From: Neonectria sp. B-13
Lineage: Eukaryota; Ascomycota; Sordariomycetes; Hypocreales; Nectriaceae
DNA: 64,000 nt
Assembly: GCA_002682825.1 (NCBI GenBank)
Contig: NOKP01000011.1
Coordinates: 1,116,420 to 1,180,419 of the forward strand
Direction of reading: 5' to 3'
In this document: positions 35,521-49,200 of the stretch, in pieces
How positions within the stretch are numbered: the stretch's first letter is position 1
Layout: each line of letters begins with the position of its first letter
Made by a program: the position numbers and the translations under genes
The notes under the pieces: generated by a model
Database searches by the model: none
Told to the model about the DNA's origin: nothing
What the model saw: only the letters and a program-made list of their open reading frames with translations

Positions 35521-37778
35521 CCCGGACAGAAAAGCTGGTAGCCAGTCGCCTGGGATTCGGGTCCCTGGGTCCAGTTGGGGAGAGGATCATCAAGTACTTC
35601 GTACAACAGAACAATGGAATGCTCCCTCGGCAGATGTATCTTTCACGACGAACCGCGAACCCTAACTCAAGACTCGTTTGCTTGTGCCCAACTCTCTGTC
35701 TTGTCTGCCAACAAACTCAATGGGAACTTGGTTCGTTCCGGGTGCGGCGCTCAACTTCAAGGTTAGACGGACGATGCTATCCCGTGACATTGCACCCAAG
35801 TTGCTGGGTGGGGATTTCGCAATCTTCTGTAGTTAGGCCATTCTGCTTCTGCTAAGTGCTAAGCCTGGACGAGGGTTTTGAATGGGGTCCCTTGTTGGTT
35901 TTGCCCCTCATCGTCATCGACACGCATCGTCTTTCACCTCTAGCAACTCTAGTTGCATGCCCCTCACCTGCCCCTCACCCCATCCATCCTCTCTTGGCGA
36001 AGGCAAATGGGAAAGACCGAAAAAATTACAAGTGAATAAAGCTCAGCTTGTGAGCCGTTCAATCAACGCGCTGCGAAAAGCGGCCGCAGGACCGGACCCT
36101 CAAATTTTGACGCCGCGACCTTGAAGCGCTGGCTAAGCTGTCCGATAACCTCCTAGGCATGCGGAATTCGGCATTTCGAGACCGGAAAGCTACCTAGTTG
36201 TTGGTAGTTTACTTACGTTGTTTCTGGGTCTTGGTGTTTTTTCTTTGGCTCGGAAACCGCTCATGGGCGGTCCCGGCCCCTCTCTTGATCCATTCTCGGC
36301 GGCAGGTTGGCCTTCTTCGGCGCCTGTTGGATGTGTTGTTGCTGATGGGCGATACGCCTGAGCGAAGGGCGCGAGAGGGCGGCAGAGAGCGAGGGTGTAC
36401 GAGCAGCCTGGACTTTGTTCTTGTCAAACCTTATCTGGCATTTTGAGCTTGTTGCGTTGTTTGCTTTGATGGGCTTTGCTCGCCCATCACGTTCCGATTC
36501 GGTGGACACGGCCATGTGTCATGGGATTGCTGTGGCCGTCACGTCAGTGTGACTTAGCGGCCCCTCTCCAAGTGACATTCTGGAAGAATTCCAATTGTCG
36601 AATCGCTGTCCGTCATGGACGACTTGGCTGTGGTTCTCTCCACACGTCCACGCATCCACATACCCACAGCCTTGGGGTGGTTATGCCTATTCGGAGCTAA
36701 GAGCTCCGCCACCCTGGTCAGCAAGAGTGTTGTCCATCAAAGCGGTGCATTGGTGTATCAGCACCAGCCCAAGAGGGCGAAGGTTAAGAGACTATGACGA
36801 TAGTGATGGATCGATAAGTAGGTAGGAACAAGAGGAACGGGGCCAGCCTCACCCCATTTTGCCCATTCAATCGACTTCTACGCTGCCCGGCGGACCCAGA
36901 ACGCGTGACGAGGCCGGGGGTAGCTGTCGGCTGGGTGTGGCTCTCCGCCTGTTGGCACTTGGGAGTTGAGACTCTCAAATCATAGACCCTGAGATCATGG
37001 GCTGAATCACGGATGGCATCTGCTCTGGTGTCTGTTGTCGAGTATCCGTAGGCCGTGGAGACGAGGTACGGAGACTGGAGTACCCAGGGCCAGAGAGCAA
37101 GGTACCCCGCGCGCCCGGCTGGGACAAGTACGTCTCGCTACTTCGGACCCGTCTCCTGTTGTTGATTCTCCAATATCAACAAGAAGCAATGCCAACTCAT
37201 CATTGCATACGGAGTACGGGTTGAAGGCTCCTAGGGGCCTGCCTTTTTGCCTAGTTGCCTCGCGCCTCTTTTTCGGGTCTCTTCCCCTCCCCCTCCTTCC
37301 ACGCCTGCCTCTTCCTCGCCTGGTCCTTCCCCCCCCGCGGATGGACCACACGACACGGGCCACGGCAGGCCACCACGCAGGGCCACAGGGCAGTTACAGG
37401 CCCCCACACAACGGCTACAGCGCTCTGACAGGCTCTCAAAGCCCTGACAGGCCACAGCCAAAGTTCCTGGTCTCTTCCAGACTTCGCAATTCATCCATCT
37501 GCGTCTGCTCACACACACACCTTCAGCCACCTACACCTACCTACATGACCTCCAACGGGCGCCCACATCATCGACACAAGAATAAGCCCCTCCGTCTGCG
37601 CACTGCATCTCATCGCCGACCAATCAATCATGCCACATTCACCGTTCCTTTCACCTCATCTCGTTCTCGACGGCGATGCTTGGAGGGGAGCCCCAAGTCC
37701 TAACGGTCGGCACACCCACGCCCACGGCCTTGCCCAAACGCACGCCGACGCATGGCCCAGGTCAGGGATATGATGGAT

Positions 37779-37810
37779 CATGATCATGCCCATGCCCATG
37801 CCCATGCCCT
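37779..37810. repeat. CATGCC hexanucleotide repeat
   Basis: Run of CATGCC units after TGATCATGATCATG. No associated gene. Confidence 0.6.
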
Positions 37811-38528
37811 TGGTGGTGATCCACTGGGGCTAGCCACTGACTGTCCTGTTCATGCACGTCGTTGCGCTGCTCACCGACCCTTTCCCTGGGAGTGGAAGCG
37901 GGAAGTGCTAAAATGGACTGGCTGGGTGGTGTTAGTACCGCCAATTGTGGCATCCGTACTGCTCAACTGTACGATACTGGCCGCGGCGTCTCTTTCTCCG
38001 TCGCTGGCCGCTCGCAGCTCGCAGCTCGCGCCTGGCCCCTCTCTACCAAGCAACTATTATCTCCGCCATGGAACCTTCTTTGCCGCCCGCCTTTCTAATT
38101 GCCATGGATCTCCGCCAGCAGATGCGTCCTCCCTGCCATCACGGCAGGCTTTCCGAGCGCCTACCCGTCACTCTCCTTGTCACCGGAGAGCACACAGTAG
38201 AGAGCCACAGGCTGGTTGTTCGACTGCTCTGACCTCTAATATGCCTCAGGGACCCGCGCGCCTTTGGACGTTGTGCGAATCGCTCGCGTTCCCAGCCGCC
38301 ACATGGCGATGAGAACGTGGCCCGCTTTCACTGAGTCGTTGCCGTTGGCCCCCCAGTGCAACGCTCCAACCCCCCCAGCTTGCCAGGCTAGGGCCGGGCA
38401 ACATGGCCGTCCATTTCCCATTCCGCGCGCGACCGAGGGACGAGCACCAGACAACCAGCCCTGATAGTGTCCGCTCGCTCGGCTGCGGTAGCGGTAGCGG
38501 TAGCAGTAGCAGCGTCAGTAGCATGAGA

Positions 38529-38564
38529 GGTACCTTAGACGGTACCTTTGACGGTACCTTAGAC
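38529..38564. repeat. 12-bp minisatellite, three copies
   Basis: GGTACCTTAGAC, GGTACCTTTGAC, GGTACCTTAGAC in direct tandem, just after a run of GGTAGC-like hexamers. The copies differ by one base. Confidence 0.8.
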
Positions 38565-40117
38565 GGCTCTTCCTGCAGTTCCGGCCCCCAGGGCTCGGCG
38601 CTCGAGGGGGGTGGGCTGGTTTGGTCGCTCGTCGTTCCTCCCGTTTCTTCGTGGTCCCTTTGCGGTCGTTGTACCAGACGGTACTTGGTGGTCGAGTAGC
38701 GGTGCATTAGTGGCCGCCAAAGCAGAGATCTCGGAGGCCCAGATGGTGGCAGCGAACCAGGCACATCCTGACTCTTTTGCCTGTTGCGCATTGTGAGAGT
38801 GTGTGCGAGGTATTGTTTCTCTCTCGCCCCCTCGCCGTCGGGTCACCACCACCTTGGCCCCTCGCCCCTCAGTCCCTCTTGTGCCCTCGGCTTCAACAAC
38901 AGACGAGTTACCCGCCCTTGTGGCCAGTCTGGTCTCCTCTTTGCCACTTCACTAGAGTGCGAGGAAATTACCATGCGGCCTTGGTCTGCATGGGCTTCGG
39001 AGACCAGGCCCTTGTCTGGTCTCTGGATGAGCCCGTTTTCACATTTTCAATGCCCTAATCCCGTCCCCCTTCTGAGGTTTCGACGAGCGCCTGAGTCCAT
39101 CGCCCGTGGCCCGGACCCAACCCACCCCACGGCGACCGCGGAGGCGGCGTCGGCGTCGGCGCTCGGCGGGGATGACAGGAATGGGAGGGGAAGAGAGTGG
39201 CCGCAGAGAGTCAAAAATCAGACCAAGAGGGTCAAAAAACCCAGACTAGGTCCCTCCGTGGTACGCCGGTGGCCCAGGGCGTTAACTTTGAGACTTATCA
39301 GAGATCGCCTGGTTGCTGCATCCTCCATGTGTCGCGGTGGAGTGGCCTAGTCGCCAGCGGTTTTGATCAACTGGCAACCAGGTAGGCCAACACATCAAGA
39401 TGGGTCACACTCTTTCGAGAGCCGCATCGTTGCTTGCATCTTGCCTCCATTCGCGCGTCGACCTTGTCTCCAGACACCCCCGGTCCCGCGCTAACAAGTC
39501 TGTCTGCAATAAAGGCACACATGTCTCGCCGTCGACGGCATGGCTTGTCTCGTCTCATCTGCACCGAAGTGCAACAAGGCCCGGAATACGTAGTCTACCC
39601 TACTTCAACCACCACTCTCGAACCACACAACTCCCTCCCATTCTCCCCCGACTAAGACACGGCTTGTCACAGCATTTTGCCTCGCCTTCTACTTCCACTT
39701 CCACTTCCATACTTTGCAACACTTGGTTCGGCCTCTGGCTCTAGCTCCAACTCCAACTCCAACTCAGGCCCAGCCTCAGTCCCGGATTCTCTCTACCACT
39801 CCGACCTCTGTCTACCAATCCTGGGTTTCTTCTGCCAATTGCCGGCTGACCATCGGACCCCGGATCCTTCCGCCCCTGTCACTGGCTCTTCCCCCTTGTT
39901 CTCCGGGGGGCTTGTTTGTTTTTTATTAGATTTCGGTCCTGGGTTCTGTCTTGTCTTTTCTCCCCAAAAATACCCCTTCTCCCATCTACTTCAACGTCGT
40001 TGCGGGCTCGCTTCCCAGAAGCTGTCGAGTCGGATTTCCACTTTTTGCCAACCGCAACAATTCTCGATCGCGACTTTTCCCATCCATTGGACGAACGTCA
40101 CCGCCACAACCACCATC

Positions 40118-40903
40118 ATGGGCGGCTTTTACATGCAGTATCTTGAGAGTAAGTGATCGAACCAAACAGCCTGCACCTCATCACAGTCCAATGTTACCCC
40201 ATTCATCGCAATTCATCATGTGCTTGTATAAGTGGATTGGGAGCCCCGCATCCGCATCGGCCGATACAGCGTCCTCGCTGTCATGGCCATTGCATCGCAA
40301 CGGCCTGCAGAAACTAGCCGCGCAGGAGTTGGGTGACTCAATCGCGAGGAAGACGAGTGCTCTGGTTCTCAAAAACCACAATCTTCAGTTGCGCTCCCGT
40401 GGCAGAGTGCAAATCTAGATGCTGGGAGATTCAGCCATTGGATTCCAAACCGTTCCCCTGCTCTAAGCACATGATGAATGCGACTGTCAAGCCGGGTTTC
40501 ATATTGCTGCTGAAATTTTACACTTGACCCTGGGGCTAATCAATGGGTTCAATTAGGTCTCTGTCGGCGTCGAGGATGGACGGACCCCATGTACGAGTGT
40601 TACCGCGATCACAGTGGCTTCACTTGCCTTGTTCTCGTCAACGGCCGTGAGTACCAGACGGATCTCACCTACGAGTCGGACCTTTTGGCCCAGGAGAACG
40701 CGGCCATGCGGGCCTTCATGGTGTGCCGAAACTTCTCAGTCAACGGCGGCATGCTTGCTCGCAACGGCATTGTTCAAGGCCTCCCAGCCACGGAGACCAA
40801 CCGCCGCCGGAAGAGCCGTCACACCTCCTCCCGGGACAGCGATCGTCACAGCCGGCGATCTGGAACACACTCCAGCAGTAGTTCGACTGCCTCGTTCGAC
40901 TAG
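40118..40903 (+). CDS. Small double-stranded-RNA-binding-domain-like protein
   Basis: Two exons, 40118-40148 (ATG plus ten codons, MGGFYMQYLE and a split Ser) and 40557-40903, joined across a 408-bp intron (40149-40556; GTAAGT donor, GGCTAAT branch-like site, AATTAG acceptor); 125 aa. Exon 2 continues with LCRRRGWTDPMYECYRDHSG, a beta-rich stretch FTCLVLVNGREYQTDLTY, then an alpha-helical AQENAAMRAFMVCRNF, the alpha-beta-beta-beta-alpha order of a compact dsRBD. The C-terminal third is basic and Ser/Arg-rich (NRRRKSRH, SRDSDRHSRRSG) and could bind nucleic acid or act as a nuclear signal. The canonical basic KKxAK motif of the second helix is replaced by ENAAM, so RNA binding is uncertain. A long CT-rich leader precedes the ATG. 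Confidence 0.75.
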
Positions 40904-43900
40904 GGCCCATGAACAGACAGAAGATTCTGTGCGAAGGTGAAACCATTTGGACTTGGAGAGATCCGGGAAAAGGGAACCCCCTCCCCACACGGATTCCACA
41001 CCCGGAAACAAAGGGGCAGCCCAGGCACAAGACATACAAGCGGTTGAAAGGCTTCACAGCGATCCCAACGGATATACCCAAACACCCTCCCTCAGTAACC
41101 CTCTCACGAGAAAGGGGAAGGACCATTTTTTGTTTCTCTGCCATCGACGAAAAGAATGGAGGTGCTCATCTTTTTTTATTACTTTTCGACTTTTACCGAC
41201 GACTCATGATGATACGATACGAACTTTTAGATGCAAAATCTTCACTCCGACGGCCGGCATTTTGCAACCTCATTATTTTTTGTTGGCAATTCGACTGTCT
41301 CCTTGATCTACACACGAAATTGGACGAAAATTTGTTTTAGCGTGGACATTCTATATCTCTCCCTCCCCTTGCTTTTGTTTGAGAACTGTCATTGCTATCG
41401 GATGTTGGATGACACTGGCTTCCTATTTCATTTGGAGGATTGGATTCAATAAGAGCAGCTCCTTGCTCACTGGCGCTCCTTGTACCGTTGGTCCACCACG
41501 AGGTTATCCGAAATCAGGTGCAAGATCCCAAGGACCCCATGCGTTGGCAAAGAACCTTAGGTCCGCAACCAATGACCCAAAATCCATGGAGGTCCAGCCA
41601 GAGAAGTTGAAAGATGGATCCAGATTCCATGAATTTGAGGGCTATTCTATCCGCGAAGCGATCACGATTATTTCTTTACATATGGGACGACAATTTGCTC
41701 AAACTCGACGACGATCAACCCCGGTACACAAACGCACCCACAAACACACATACAAGCACTCACATACACCAAAAAGCGAAGCATTCTGTTTCTTGGAAAG
41801 GGATCCTGCCACCATTTCAAAATTGGGTGGACGGAAATCGGATTTGTTGCGGCGATCTGTTCTTGGGAAAATGAAAAAGCACCGCAAGAATTTGACGGGA
41901 AAAAGGGAGATGTGCCATGAATTAAGAAAATGGTTGAGCATGCAGGGTGGCAAAGCGATGTTTTCAATGAGATTTGGAATGAGATGCGACAAGACCAGGA
42001 CGCGATGGATGAAACCTTGATGAGGATGAACGCATGACGTGTGGCTGGATGATGACTGACAAGACATTTATGATAATAATGATAACGACCTTCTCCTATT
42101 TTTTCTTGGTATAACATATTCGTCTCACCCCTACCTTGGACAGTATCATGTGAGATTATTTGTCTCCCAGAGCTGTTGACTCGTTTGGTAAACTCTGGTT
42201 AAACTGTGCGGATCTTTTAAATTGACGATCCGTCAGGGAACGCGGGGTTAAAATGCCATGTGCTGGCCTTTGATTTGCCTAAACATCTTCATAGGGAAAT
42301 TGCTGAGACGAAGCAGGGCGGCAGCGCGACCAATCCAGCCTGTGGGAATGCCTTCCCCTCAGGATGGCCTCTTGAAGTACAGTGGTGATCATACAATTGA
42401 TCGACTGCCGGGAGCCACTGTGGGCCAAGCTTGATGCGCGCGGATGCCGAAACGTGGGGAAAAGGCGAAGCGAGGAGTATGTTTAACGGGGTGCGAGGTT
42501 GCTCTTTCATATTGTCCTCCGGGAGAGATAATTGGGCGAGTGATTTGGAGGACGTCTGATGAGCTGATGGGGTGACGCTTTAGACTGTTTCATGCCTGGG
42601 ATAGCAAGGGTGGTAGTGAGAATAACAGGTCTACGAAGTACATCGGAGCCGGCCGAGTTTTCAAGGCGAAGCAAGGTGGTGTAAGGTGAGGTGAAAGTAG
42701 AAGGTGAGACGATCCCTGATGCGTTTATTTCAAGGATCAGGGTGCCGAGGTTGTGGCTTGTGTGCAACTTGGACCCTTTTGAGTTGTCAATCTACACGTC
42801 AGGTGATGGGTTGTTTGTCTGAATAAGGTACTCCGAGTTTCCTTCTGCTCTACAGCTCTGATACCATATAAATTAGTCTGCCGATAGAGGCTGGTCTTTA
42901 TCAATCTAATCATAAGGGAGCTATACCCCACATTTGAGAAACCCTGCGGTGAGATGGTGCGCATCATGGAATTCAATGACGCCAGAAAAGGCGCTTGTAG
43001 TTGAGACAATAGAGTTCCGGGTGAGACTTTCACCTTGCGGGGAAAAGTTGCCACTGTCTGCTGAGCAGCTAAGCAGCCTTGTGTCCTGGGAGAGATCAAC
43101 AACGAGTGGGGTTTTGATTCGTGGTCACGAGGACGGGATAAGAATAGGGTTGGAAGGGACTCAAGGAATTCGGGGAGTGAGACATCCCGTGGAGCTAGGC
43201 TGGATCAATGAGGATCAGGGACGGGTTCAGCTCTACGTCCCACGTTCCCTGCTGGAGGTCGCGAATGCGGGTATGATGCAAGTGGACTGGGGCGGGAGAA
43301 TGATGAGAATGAATGCGCCTTTCTGATGCGGTGATGTTTGAGACAAAGCCGAGCTTCAGTAGGAATCGTGGCGCCTAGACGTCCAAATGCGCTGGTGTTA
43401 AGATGAGTTAAGATGAGTTAAGATGACGAGGGACCCCCATTGTCAACAATGGGCTCACAATCGATTCGAGAAATGATTTTAGCAATAGTGTATTCGTATC
43501 CATGCGCATCCTTCGTATACGTGTGTGCGTGGCCTGGTAGTGGCGGCAATAGAGAAGGGAAGCGTTCTGTTTCACAGAAATAGACAGACAGGTCAATGCG
43601 GCTGACTTGCAGAGCCGACCTACCTACCTTGCTACCTTGGGCAGGTACGAGCACGTGTATGGTAGGGGCCCGAGGAAGAATGCCAGAAGAGCATGGGACC
43701 ACCAGTCTGAAGCCGAAACTGTGATTTCCTTGTGACGTGGTCCATTGAATGTGCTTCATGCAGGCAACTAACTATCGTTGAGAAGAGGCAACATGGAAAG
43801 GGGGAGGGTAGAAAAAGGAAAGAATCGTACTCCGTCGAATGAATCTAATAATAAGCCGCTTGTGGATTTTAACATGAGGTTTGAGATCGTTGGCAGTCTT

Positions 43901-44935
43901 CGTATTGATTGACATGAATGGAAAGCGGATGGGATGGATAGAGCTGGAACACGGGAAGCAGCATTCATCCATTACGCATTAACGTCGTCCATCAACACCA
44001 AAACCAACAAACACGAACGACGACCAACCACCAACGACCAACCACCATGCGACGGTGTGCCACGTATTGGGCTCGGAGGCTGCCATTGACCGTCCACGTA
44101 TGGTGCGTGCTGGACATGAAACTACCCGCAGACTAATAGCGATTCAATACATTGGAGACAGACCCGGACATGACGGTCTCATCCCTTTCGCCAGAGAGGC
44201 TGAGGCGGCGAAGCCCATGATCCAAACGTCTACCACCGTCCTACGCATTAGGGGAGAGTGGCAGCATCACGCCCCAATTTCGCCAGGGGAAATTTTGCGG
44301 TCATGGTGTCGAGCCACATTGGCCCCTCCCGCGCGCAGTGATTGGCCCGCAATGCCCCTTTCCCATCATCTTGCATCACGGGGCCTCGTGTCGTGGATCC
44401 GTGGCCCGTGCGGGCCCCCGTGGCATCTGGGAGCGGCCACTACGAGGTGCGGACTAGCCCACTGTGAGCTGCTGGAAACTGTGAGGCTACGGGGGCTACG
44501 AGGGGGGCCCGACGGGGGGCCACCTCCCAGGGCTGCTCCACAGGGCTCTCTGGCGGCGTTTTGGGGGGCATCGCCCTGCAACTGCGCACTCTGAGTGGTT
44601 GCGTGCGCAGTAAATGGCCGGAGCCGGGCTGTCCCACTCGTGAACCCTCCCCTCCGCCTGCATCTTCCCACGTTGGCCTTTCAAGACCCATCTCCATCCC
44701 TCCTGAATCTTGAACCCTCTCTTTCTTCCTCTTTCCCTCCTCCTCTTTGCGACTCTCCGCCGCGATCCTGCTTCATTCACCACTTGACCCTCTCTGAGAT
44801 ACCCTTTCTAATCTAATCCTACCTTCTTCTCTTCTCTCCTCGTTGCTGTCGCTTCCGCTTCTTACACTCGTTGTAAACCCCCCCTGTCATTCACGCTCTC
44901 GACACATACGCAACAAGCTTCGCACCACCGCAAAC
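40904..44935. other. 4-kb spacer
   Basis: Begins with the 3' flank of the dsRBD-like gene and ends in a strongly pyrimidine-rich leader (about 44640-44900) of the GDP-mannose pyrophosphorylase gene. Three exact copies of GTTAAGATGA lie at 43397-43426. Open frames in between carry no motifs. Confidence 0.45.
43397..43426. repeat. 10-bp tandem repeat, three exact copies
   Basis: GTTAAGATGA repeated three times without mismatch. Confidence 0.85.
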
Positions 44936-46278
44936 ATGAAGGGTATGTCTCCGCCGCCTCCTCTTCCCCTCGCCAGTAAGGCGCTTGGAGTGGGAATTAT
45001 GAAGCTGACCGTATCCCAGGACTCATTCTCGTCGGTGGCTTCGGCACCCGCCTTCGCCCTCTCGTACGTCCGTTCTTCGGAGCTCCCCTGGAGCTACTTG
45101 CGCGCGCGTCTTGCGCACAGCTTCGGAACCTCTGAACAGCGGTAGACTGACAGCATTTGTGCCGCGCTCTCTAGACCCTTACGCTCCCTAAGCCCCTCGT
45201 CGAGTTCGGCAACAAGCCCATGATTGTGCACCAGATTGAGGCGCTAGTCGCTGCTGGCGTTACAGACATCGTGCTCGCCGTGAACTACCGACCCGAGATC
45301 ATGGAGAAGTTCCTGGCAGAGGTAAGATTCCTCCACTGTGCTTCCTGTGCTCTGTAGGAGATGAGCTGACTCGTGGTGTAGTACGAGGTGAAGTACAACA
45401 TCAAGATCGAGTTCTCTGTTGAGTCCGAGCCCCTCGATACCGCCGGACCCTTGAAGCTTGCCGAATCGATTCTCGCCAAGGATGACTCGCCCTTCTTTGT
45501 CCTCAACTCGGACGTCATCTGCGAGTACCCCTTCCAGGACCTCCTCGCGTTCCACAAGAGCCACGGCAACGAGGGCACCATCGTCGTTACCAAGGTGGAG
45601 GAGCCCTCCAAGTATGGTGTGGTCGTTCACCAGCCCGGCCACTCCTCGCGCATCGACCGATTCGTCGAGAAGCCCGTCGAGTTCGTCGGAAACCGCATCA
45701 ACGCCGGCATGTACATCTTCAACACCTCCGTGCTCGACCGCATTGAGCTTCGCCCCACCTCGATTGAGAAGGAAACTTTCCCCTCCATGGTCCGCGACAA
45801 CCAGCTCCACTCGTTCGACCTCGACGGCTTCTGGATGGACGTTGGACAGCCCAGGGACTTCCTCAGTGGAACCTGCCTGTACCTGTCCTCGCTGACCAAG
45901 AAGGGCAGCAAGGAGCTCACCCCCCCCACCGTATCCTACGTCCACGGCGGAAATGTCATGATCCACCCCACGGCAAAGATTGGCAAGAATTGCAGGATCG
46001 GGCCAAATGTCACTATTGGCCCCGACGTTATCATTGGCGACGGTGTCCGTCTGCAGCGATGTGTGCTGCTCCGCGGTTCAAAGGTCAAGGACCATGCCTG
46101 GGTCAAGTCCACCATTGTTGGCTGGAACAGCACTGTTGGCCGCTGGGCTCGCCTCGAGAACGTGACAGTTCTGGGAGACGACGTCACAATTGGCGACGAG
46201 ATCTACGTCAATGGCGGCAGCGTCCTACCTCACAAGTCGATCAAGGCTAACGTCGACGTCCCCGCTATTATCATGTGA
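44936..46278 (+). CDS. MPG1: GDP-mannose pyrophosphorylase (mannose-1-phosphate guanylyltransferase)
   Basis: Four exons: 44936-44942 (7 nt, ATGAAGG), 45020-45063, 45175-45321, 45382-46278; introns 77, 111 and 60 bp; 364 aa, the usual family length. Makes GDP-mannose from GTP and mannose-1-phosphate, the donor for N- and O-glycans, GPI anchors and cell-wall mannan. The nucleotidyltransferase signature [20 protein letters not shown] is spread over exons 1-3, followed by [18 protein letters not shown] and [10 protein letters not shown]. The C-terminal third is a left-handed beta helix of hexapeptide repeats ([20 protein letters not shown]) ending VPAIIM, the family terminus. The 7-nt first exon is easily missed by gene finders. 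Confidence 0.97.
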
Positions 46279-49200
46279 AGAAATCTCACAATCTCACAAA
46301 AATTCATCGACCTGTTGGAGGCCACACCAACGGAGCGAACTCATTATAATCTGGCACAACGACTCAAAAAAACATGCAAAACTCACCACTCTCAAAAGGT
46401 GTGCTGGCACCGTCATACTACAGGGGGCCTAGTGGGGGGGATTTGAGCTTGCCGCTCTATCTATTCTAATGCGACTAGCAAATATCTGATGCCCCCTTTT
46501 TATGCGTGTTTATACGGCGTCTCGGACGGTTTTTACAGCAGGCAAGGCACGGCTACGGCCAGGCTAGGCAGGCAGGCATTTTGGCTTCAATTGAGGAAGC
46601 CCATGTATGAAAGCTTTATAGGTTAGCGAATCTAAGAACGGGTGGTTCAAAACCATGATGGGAAGTCCGTGTGAAGGTTGTGAGAGGCATGGCCGGCTGT
46701 GAGCTCTTCGGTGCAACCTTGTGGTGATCCTTTGAGGTGGGATTTGGTCGACAGTTTTACTTGGCTGAACTGCTGATCATGATGAATGCCTAGGTAAGCC
46801 AAAATACCTTAGATTGCCGACTCGTCCATGTCTTTTCGATCGATCGGACCTGACCATTGGAGTTAACGGTTGGACGTAAACGATTGGATTCGAGTTGACA
46901 GCGAGCGACACGATGACTCGAAATGAAGTGTATCTGTCGTCCATTGCTTAAACTTGACAACTTCCTAGGAGCGATCGAATTGCGTTTACCCAAATCCGAC
47001 TCGGTCGTCTTAACTGGGCTGTTTACTTACTCAACCTACGACGAACGCTACGAGCGTTCATTCAGGTTTAAGGGGACAGCCTATGCACACATTTGAAGTG
47101 TGGCCGGCCTGCGTCGATAGCGAATGGATTGTCGACGTCACGGGCTAGGATGCTGTCAGATATATACCCTAATAAGAATATGGCGTATATAACCGAGGAT
47201 CCTCTTTTTGTCAATTCGGATAATCCGACAAATGCTTAGCACGTTAGCCTTCTTCTAACGTTGTTGGAGGCTCATGGCAAAGTAGTCTTTGACGAGCATA
47301 ACGAACAGTTAGGTGACGGACATGGGGTTAGAGCTTGCCTATTGTGCACGATATTAAGCGATGTTTGTTGATAGACAAGCTAGGGGGGGCTATATAAGAT
47401 GATTCGGTGAAGGGTTGGAAATCATGCCAGAATTGGCAATCTGGCAGAGGTTCGAGTTGACCGTCTGAAAGATTGTTTGCAGGCGTCATGAAGACCCATG
47501 TTACCATATTGACATCTGGGGTGATCGACAAGCATTTGGGGCGTACAAGGGGGCCTGTGCCTTTCGAAGGCTGGGGATAATGGGCTGGGGAGGGCTGGGG
47601 ATTTGAGAGTACGTTGTTCTTCGTAGCAAAAAGGGAGAATGTCGTACGGCGTCGACTGACAACGTCAAAACGGGTCGAGCGTCTCGGGTGTGGGAAAAGG
47701 GGGCTCCTGTTTCCAACGACACATGTCCTCCTATCACCGGCTTGTAATAAGACACGCCGACATCCAAGCTTCTGGAGTTGTTGCAGTTTGAACCTGGAGG
47801 ACATGCCAGCCCTCTGTGTGGCCCCGGCCCCGGCCAGCGGGTGCGGCACCGCCACCGGAACGGGCCAGCCGGTGGGCGGGCGTGGGGGACAAAGCCACGG
47901 GGAAGGTGATGGATGGAGCCTCGGCGTCGGTGTGGTGTAGACGGTGTAGGTAACGGATGGTACTTACGGCCAGGTGTGGTCTGTTGTGTCGTTGCGTCGT
48001 AGGTAGTCTAGGTAATGAGACGAGTTTGACGCGGATTGGGATTTGTATCTGTACGAAGTGCAGCAGGAGGCACGAAGTACAGCATTAGTGCCTTGCTAGC
48101 AGGCATATTGCAGTAGGTTTCCATCTTGCCAGGACCAGGTGTCATATCGTCTAGAAGTACAGAGTGAAGAATGCCGCCTTGCTCTATCATGTATCGCGTT
48201 GGTATCGACACTATTCGCTTGAGGCCCAGGACAGCTACTACATCAGACATGCCTTTTGAACCGACGACCAGCTCAAGGTCAAGAGTGAGGATCTATAGGG
48301 GAATCTCGCTTGAATTACTGTGTATATAACTGCTATTCTGAAACCCTTCTCTTCGCTCTCTCTTTGCCGGTCTATGATTCTCCGTCGTCTCCGAGAGTGA
48401 AGACGAATTGCGACACCGCCCTTCTAACACGAACGATAGCCAGGATTGCTGACAAAGGGGTGTCCCCTGAAGACAGCGACAGCGACAGCGACAGGGCTTC
48501 GGTGGCCCCTCCCCTCCGATCACACAGTTATTTGGGTCTAGCTCAGTGCCCCAATGCCGAAGATATTCACTGGAACCTACATGTCAACCAGCGCTTGTTT
48601 GCGATGGCGGCGGGCGGCCGACTGAGAGAGGTTTTGAGTCTCAACTCCAACCGACCTTGCTATACGTCTTAAGAAGGGATTGGACCCAATTCCCAATTGC
48701 GCTTATTAATTCGAGCTAACTGGGGGACAGCGCAGGAGGAGCTCGTGGGGCACACACACTCAAGATGTCTTGTTCCGTGGGATTCCGAAACGGACCGGTA
48801 GCATGCGCATCGTGCAGATGTGCCTGCGTCGTGCATCGTGCGTTGTGTTCGCGGCTGAGAAACAGGAGCAGCTGCAACAGTCGAGGTTGTGCTGAGAGGG
48901 CTTGCATGATGCGCCCTGGCAAGGAGGACCGCACCGTCCGTCGTTCGTTTGTGGTCGTCGGTGAGGTGTGTTCCCAGACTCCGGACAACCCACACCTTAC
49001 AAACCCACTGACGCTATCCACACTCACCACTCGCAGCCCACTTCACCACGCCGTTAAAGGTGCTTTTAGTGCTTCCAAACTACATACTGACTACCACCAC
49101 CGGGCCGCTGCAAATGCGCAATTAATTAGGCGACGGGGAAGAAGCTCAGCTTCCCTTTCCCCATTTTCAAACCCCCGAAGCTCACCCGGCGCGCGCCCGC

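Larger units (their letters stand above)
33054..40117. other. 7-kb spacer, no supported gene
   Basis: The longest gap. Long open frames (for example 33681-34706 minus, 341 codons) lack motifs and overlap others, as expected in GC-rich DNA. A short frame at 35341-35520 plus has a faint flavoprotein-like look. CT-rich tracts occur at 37240-37340 and 39640-40110, and small tandem repeats at 37779-37810 and 38529-38564. The right end is the leader of the dsRBD-like gene. Confidence 0.45.

Noticed and set aside
45244..45966. 240-codon minus-strand frame
   Set aside because: Antisense to GDP-mannose pyrophosphorylase.
46630..46670. Second T-loop-like sequence (GGTTCAAAACC)
   Set aside because: Partial T stem only; no D arm or acceptor stem upstream.
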